64,000 bases of DNA, from positions 12,588,501 through 12,652,500 of the forward strand of contig OX637288.1 of assembly GCA_951799445.1 (NCBI GenBank). The letters are read 5' to 3'. Below the pieces are notes generated by a model. The model was not told the origin of the DNA. It worked only from the letters and a program-made list of their open reading frames with translations, and searched no databases. This DNA is from Pseudisothecium myosuroides. Lineage: Eukaryota; Streptophyta; Bryopsida; Hypnales; Lembophyllaceae. The translations under genes were made by a program, and so were the position numbers. The stretch's first letter is position 1; each line of letters opens with the position of its first letter. Of the stretch, positions 59,233 through 64,000 are shown one piece after another.

Positions 59233-60425
59233 AGAGGGTCGAGTGGAGAGAACAGGTAAGCCCGTTGGGATCGTGCAAGGGAACATGCCTATCCACTCAG
59301 CGTGTCCGCCTCCCTCCCGGACTGGACCACGCGAGCTCCACGACCCTCTCCCACTGGCTGCTGCTTATGGCGTCGGCCATGGCGATGCTTTCTCACTCCA
59401 CAGTGCAGTAATCCCAATTGCAAACTCTTTCACAATCCCCTCACAACAATCACAGCTTTCAGCAACTCTTCTGGCACTCCTGCATCCATCGAAACCAATT
59501 TTAACAGACTTCCAGCTCCACCGCCATTTTGAACCAGCATTTCGGAACAGTATTTGGACTAGTGTTGGCTTCGCAAATTGCGTTTCTGGAGCTCGTGGGT
59601 ATGTCTCGGTTCCTTCAACTCCTCCCGGGATTTTGGGATTCAGGGACTAGTTGATGCTTACGGGCTTTCCGAGGTGGGAGCTTTGAAGGTTTGTCGTTGT
59701 CTTGTTTTAAGAGAGTCGAAGCTTACTGAGGTGAATTTTGCTAGTAGTGGAATTTGGGTATCTAATTTGATTTGTGCTCTTTTTTGATTGAATTGTCGCC
59801 GCAATTTTTGAATTCTTGTTTTTCCAAGGTTTCGTTTTCGGTATCAAATGTGCTGGTGCTGGTGCTGGTACTGGATTAGATGGTTAGATGTTTCTTGCTA
59901 TTTTATGCTATGCTATGATGTGCTCTGGGAGGGGATTTGAGACGATTTAAAAATTAAATTTTTTTTTTGCGATGAATTTATAGGTATGAGAGTTTTTTGG
60001 GTTAAAAGGGTGAATCTGGAGTTGGCAGTGGTTAGAAGTTTTTTTTTTCCTTGCGAGCTTCGATGTTTCCCAGTTCTTGAGTTTCCGTGCTCTGGATTTT
60101 AGGGTTGCGTATACCGGTGACCTTAACTTCGACTGTCGTTTAATCCAGACTTCGTTTTTTTTTCTTTTGCTAATTCTTTTGTGAAGGTTTGAGTATGCAG
60201 CATGCTTGAAACTGATGTGATTTCTGATGTTGGAACAGGATTGATGACCGCTCAAGAACTTGTCATTTCCTCGCGAGACTAAGTTTTCCTTCATTTCGCA
60301 ATTACGAACGGAATTTACTCGTTGACCGTAAACCACTGCCAAGGTTTTGTGAATTCGGACTGCCAGAGGGATTGATTTTAAGGAGGCGGTTTAGGGTTAT
60401 GTCCGGGACAGTGGCATGACGGTTC
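59233..60425 (+). promoter_or_regulatory. mTERF 5' region with probable leader intron and uORFs
   Basis: A good donor, ACAG|GTAAGC, occurs at 59255/59256 and a good acceptor, TTGGAACAG|G, at 60238/60239, with T-rich sequence between, so a leader intron of about 1 kb is likely but not proven. After the acceptor come upstream ATGs at 60244 (12 codons), 60399 (6 codons) and 60416 (37 codons, overlapping the main start in another frame). These would lower translation of the main frame unless bypassed. Confidence 0.4.
60244..60282 (+). promoter_or_regulatory. upstream open reading frame in the mTERF leader
   Basis: ATG at 60244 opens 12 codons (MTAQELVISSRD) and ends with TAA, 144 bp before the main ATG. 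A ribosome scanning from the 5' end would meet it first if the leader includes this exon. Confidence 0.35.
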
Positions 60426-61799
60426 ATGGTGACGATGTGGACGCATCTCAGCACTATGCCTCATTCAGGTTTGTATCTGAATCAAGTAGCGACAGTGCCC
60501 GGAGCATGCAAGGTCGATCCCACAGGTAATCAGTCGATCCTGCCCCCCATAAAACAGGTGCGTGTTCGCAATTTGGCCTCTTCTAGCACAAGCAATTCAA
60601 CAACTGTGCGCACAAGCTGCAATCCTCGAAGTCAATCCAGTGTCATCGACGCTGAGCCTGTCGTCGAGGCTCCCTGCTGGCGAGTGGATCCATCTTTTCT
60701 GGTGGCTCAGGAGCTTCCTGGATGGGAAAATATGACAGCGAAAAATTCTACACCCTCAGTAGAAGAACCTTTAAAAGAGGTTCATAGTAGAACAATTCGA
60801 GAGAATGTGCAAGACGATGTAGAAAGGTCTTCAACTTCAGAAGGTAGTATGCTTGGGGATAGTGATGAGGAGGCTAGTACAACTTCGAGATCCTCAAGGC
60901 ATGGTCAGAACAAGCAACGTAGTTTTTACTCCAGGCCTGATATGATCAGGTGGCGGTTAGTCGTGGAAGGTATAAGAAACCCTATTGACGAGGAGCATGA
61001 TCCCAACCGAAATTTTCGAGCTTCTCAACATCTTCAGGGTGTCATCCTGTTTCTGGAGAGCTTGGGTTTGGATTCTAGTAAGATGATGGCCAAGTACCCT
61101 TCGCTCAGCACCTGCTCTGTGGAGAATATCCGCGCGGTGGTGAAGTTTCTGGAGTCCAACAAGCTGCGCAGGAGAGACGTGGTGAAGATCTTGAACAACA
61201 ACCCTTTCTTGTTGGGACACAGTGTGGAGGCCAATTTTCTCCCGGTTGTGACGTTTCTGGTCACAGAAGTGGGGTTGCAGGAAAAAGACATAGGGAAAGT
61301 GATCAACAGGTGTGCACGCATGTTGACTGCAAGTGTAGAGAATCAGCTGCGGCCTACCCTGCGGTTCCTGCAAGCCCTGGGGTTTAACCACATGTCAGTT
61401 GTGGTATCCAACAATGCAACTCTGTTGGCTTCCAGCGTAGAAAACAGGTTGATTCCCAAGATGGAGTTTCTTATAGATTTTGGTCTTTCCAAGGAGGAAG
61501 CGGTGCAAGCACTCATCAGATTTCCAGCTATTTTCAACTACAGCATTGAGAAGAATTTGCAGCCGAAGTTCAGGTACTTGGTGGAAGACATGGACCGTGG
61601 GTTAGCCGACCTTCGAGATTTTCCTCAATTCTTCGGGTATAGTCTTGAGTATAGAATCAGACCCAGGTACCTGTTCCTCAAGAAGCGAAACCTTTCCTTG
61701 CCTTTGGCTGATTTGTTGAAGCCTACCGATGAGGTGTTCTATGCCAGGTTCCAGCATGAAAAGCTCATGCAAGAGAAGGAACCGAGCTATGTCAGTTAG
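60426..61799 (+). CDS. mTERF-domain protein, probably organellar
   Basis: Mitochondrial transcription termination factor-like proteins bind nucleic acids in chloroplasts or mitochondria and affect transcription, splicing or ribosome function. The 457-codon intronless frame has a Ser/Thr/Arg-containing N-terminus without conserved motifs (about 1-165, including an organelle-targeting candidate and an acidic stretch near 130-150). It then has at least six repeats of about 35 residues carrying the family pattern of a proline or similar residue followed by SVE: KYPSLSTCSVEN (224-235), NNPFLLGHSVEAN (258-270), RCARMLTASVEN, NNATLLASSVEN, RFPAIFNYSIEKN and DFPQFFGYSLEYR (398-410). The C-terminal YRIRPRYLFLKKRNLSL fits plant mTERFs. 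The first in-frame ATG is taken as start; ATG 60435 is an alternative. Most plant mTERF genes of this kind lack introns in the domain. The subfamily is not assigned. Confidence 0.9.
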   Translation: MVTMWTHLSTMPHSGLYLNQVATVPGACKVDPTGNQSILPPIKQVRVRNLASSSTSNSTTVRTSCNPRSQSSVIDAEPVVEAPCWRVDPSFLVAQELPGWENMTAKNSTPSVEEPLKEVHSRTIRENVQDDVERSSTSEGSMLGDSDEEASTTSRSSRHGQNKQRSFYSRPDMIRWRLVVEGIRNPIDEEHDPNRNFRASQHLQGVILFLESLGLDSSKMMAKYPSLSTCSVENIRAVVKFLESNKLRRRDVVKILNNNPFLLGHSVEANFLPVVTFLVTEVGLQEKDIGKVINRCARMLTASVENQLRPTLRFLQALGFNHMSVVVSNNATLLASSVENRLIPKMEFLIDFGLSKEEAVQALIRFPAIFNYSIEKNLQPKFRYLVEDMDRGLADLRDFPQFFGYSLEYRIRPRYLFLKKRNLSLPLADLLKPTDEVFYARFQHEKLMQEKEPSYVS

Positions 61800-62484
61800 T
61801 ATGACCAATCGTACATTCTGTTGCGGTCCAGAATTGTGGGCCAACAATTAGTTATTGATGTTCCTACATTGAGCATGGATGTACTGTACATGGGCTAAAA
61901 CCATACAAGAAGTAAAATTGTTGCTTAGGATTTCATATTTTCCAATTACCAAATTGGTCGTTGACCCTCTGGGAGTTTTCCTTGAATGCATTTGCAAATT
62001 TGGTAGAACTGTGGAGGCTTCATAGGTCTTCTTGAGATTGTGTTGTGGGTGCACCTTTTACAGTAATCGTTCAATCCCTGTCTATGGTGAATTTGAGAAA
62101 TTGCATTCAACACGAACTGGAGGCGAACGATTTGGAAGAGTTTACAGTATATACTCTCTGGAGTGCTTTAGTAACTGTTGCTATGAAAACGTGGTCCGCA
62201 AACTCATGCAAGACGTTGAGATTCCATGCTGTCATTGGATGTTGAGAATCCATGTGATGACAACCACAATAGCTTTGCTGATTTGGTGCTTCATGTAAGT
62301 TATTTTGTGGTGAATATCGATGGGAACCTCGGAGGGACGGGGAACCCGGATGAGAACGCTCTTGTTTGGACCCATATGAAGCGGCATGTGTGGTTTTGGG
62401 GAGAGTCCAGGCGAAATTTAAAGGGAAATAATTTGTGGTTTGCATTGCTGGATTGTTGGTGAAGAGCGTTGGCAGGGGCGAGCG
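61800..62484 (+). other. spacer between mTERF and BI-1
   Basis: About 0.7 kb carrying the mTERF 3' end and the promoter and leader of the next gene. Short open frames at 62032-62462 do not resemble proteins and probably belong to the BI-1 5' leader or are chance. Confidence 0.4.
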
Positions 62485-63940
62485 ATGGATTATGCAGCGT
62501 CGTTCTTCGAGGGGCGTGGGGCTCATTGGAATTACAATTCGCTGAAGAATTTTGATGCCATTACCACGCCAGTGCAGCATCATTTGTGTAAGGTAAGGGT
62601 TTTGGTTGGTTACAATGCGAATGATTTTTGTACCGGTGGTTGTGTTTTCTTACTCTGTAGATCGAATTTGAGCAACAGCACTCTGATTCGCTACCTTCTT
62701 CACAGCAATTGACTCCAAAAATTCCACAATTTTAGAGTTTTTGTCTGCAATTGCTGTGGGGAAGATAAATTTTTCCATAGCATTCTTGAGTGGCCCATCC
62801 TCTGCAGGAATCAATTTTGTGCTCAAATATACTTATTTAACTGTAGAAGATGTTTTTTTGGCTTCCTACAAGTTCTCCTTCATTCTCCAGCCAGTTGATT
62901 GTTCCACCATCCTCTCCATAATTCTTATGGCTCCTTATAAGCCTACACATTTTTCTTTCCGTGGTCTTCGATGTGGCTCAATAATGTTATGCCGTCTGTT
63001 CTCATTGTTTACTTGTGTGTTTAGGGTCTTAAATAGATGTTATAGAATTGATCATTGATGCCAATTAATGATGCCATTAAATGGGTTAGGTTAACATATT
63101 ATCTGGAGGTTGAAGAATTTCAATCCGTTTCCTTCTCTTTTTCACTCTAAGGTAGCGGTTTATTTAATTTGGTTTTGACTCTTTGTGTTTATGCAACTCG
63201 GATATGTGCTGTCACAAGAAATTGCTATATAATGCCCCTCAATATTCCCCCTTTTTTTGGTGACAGGTATACTCGACTTTGACTGCTACTGTGCTCCTGT
63301 CAGCCGTGGGGGTATACATTCACACTGTATGGAACATTGGAGGCATCACGACCTCACTTCTGTTTTTCGGGGCTAGTACATGGCTTGCAGTCATGCCTGC
63401 AACGGTCGAGAATGAGGTATGCTGGTTTGTGGCAATAACATTTCCACCACTTGTGAATTTCCTAGCCTGCCAACATTCTTTAGCTAAAGCCGTGAAGCTT
63501 TGAATGGGAGCCAGCTTGTATTATAAGTTTGCGGTGAAGAGGATACTGGAAAGAACCAGAACAGGATCAGAATAGCTTCAACTTTTGAAGACGTCTGTCA
63601 GATGGGCTGTAGAAATGTTATGAAAGCTAAACCCTTCAGTATGTTTCTAGCAATTAGTGTTATGAACAGTAGGTGTCATCCACTGTAATTCACCCCAAGT
63701 GGAATTTTTTTCAACCGAGACATCAAGCAGCATTTCATTATGGATAGTGAAGGTTCTCGAATCGTAAGAACCTTTATCGGATTCTCTGTTCAAGTATTTG
63801 CTGGTGAGGTAAATAGTTGGGTTTCTGAACTGTCATGGTTGTGTACAGTCGAAGAGACTTCAGCTGTTGAGTGCTGCTGCCCTTTGCGAGGGAGCATCAG
63901 TGGGGACCCTTGTAGGGCAGGTCCTTAAATTCAACCCCAG
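62485..63940 (+). CDS. BI-1: BAX inhibitor-1 (TMBIM family), 5' part, runs off window
   Basis: BI-1 is a multi-pass endoplasmic-reticulum protein that restrains cell death and affects calcium leak. Three exons are visible: 62485-62592 (36 codons, MDYAASFF...YNSLKNFDAI...VQHHLCK), 63267-63416 (50 codons) and 63849-63940 (30 codons plus 2 bases). Introns of 674 and 432 bp have GT-AG borders and join in phase. Exon 2 gives the first two membrane spans (TLTATVLLSAVGVYIHTVW and GGITTSLLFFGASTWLAVM) and ends PATVENE. Exon 3 has SKRLQLLSAAALCEGASVG, the conserved family segment. Family proteins are about 240-250 residues, so roughly half, including the C-terminal acidic/basic tail, lies beyond the window. 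The start ATG matches the conserved N-terminus exactly. It lies on the same strand as mTERF; nothing indicates co-regulation. Confidence 0.93.
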
Positions 63941-64000
63941 GTATGAACTCTAACATTTTACCTCCAAATTTCCTTATTAACACACTCTCTAATGTGACAT
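63941..64000 (+). other. start of BI-1 intron 3
   Basis: GTATGA follows AACCCCAG at 63941, a plausible donor. The intron continues out of the window. Confidence 0.7.

Noticed and set aside
60526..60557. A tiny intron joining the frame that starts at 60416 to the mTERF frame
   Set aside because: GTAATC...AAACAG would be about 32 bp, below the usual lower limit for plant introns, and the frame from 60426 reads through without it.
1..64000. CRISPR arrays, bacterial operons or phage genes
   Set aside because: The window has spliceosomal introns and plant nuclear genes; the regular repeats are tandem minisatellites without unique spacers.

Overview
This is nuclear DNA of a land plant. The evidence is spliceosomal introns, a plant-type receptor-like cytoplasmic kinase of the PBL27 class, a plant BAX inhibitor-1, an organelle-type mTERF protein, a polyphenol oxidase relic and PIF/Harbinger transposon genes. 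Short introns (about 0.2 to 0.9 kb) and small gene islands in very AT-rich repeat DNA would suit a bryophyte or another early-diverging plant, but the sequence alone does not name the species.

Layout. 0-3.2 kb: a broken polyphenol oxidase (tyrosinase) fragment on the minus strand, then sequence I cannot identify. 3.2-16.6 kb: a dead PIF/Harbinger transposon with a Myb/SANT (trihelix) gene on plus and a DDE transposase on minus. Its Myb/SANT frame is split by a 9,566-bp non-coding insertion (3554-13119), flanked by a perfect 5-bp target duplication and built largely of inverted copies of itself plus minisatellites. 17.2-18.0 kb: a degenerate 179-bp tandem satellite. 18.4 kb: a tRNA-like SINE head. 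19.6-38.2 kb: AT-rich repeat DNA dominated by non-autonomous elements of about 0.9 kb with inverted ends of the type CCCCTAAAGGACC, nearly always bounded by TTAA. One copy holds a fold-back element that is itself split at its central TTAA.

38.2-43.8 kb: a GC-richer island with one complete five-exon kinase gene on the minus strand (529 codons before the stop, one GC-AG intron). 43.8-58.8 kb: AT-rich repeats again, with 389-bp direct repeats, a 38-bp minisatellite, an inverted pair of LTR-like ends and another TTAA element. 58.8-64 kb: a second gene island on the plus strand with an intronless mTERF gene, followed about 0.7 kb downstream by the first three exons of BAX inhibitor-1, which runs off the window.

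The three intact genes (defence/cell-wall-signal kinase, organelle nucleic-acid-binding protein, ER cell-death suppressor) show no sign of working as a unit. They are ordinary genes set among old transposons. The most unusual content is the transposon architecture: the palindromic 9.6-kb insertion and the TTAA-targeting family, which resembles piggyBac-type non-autonomous elements.
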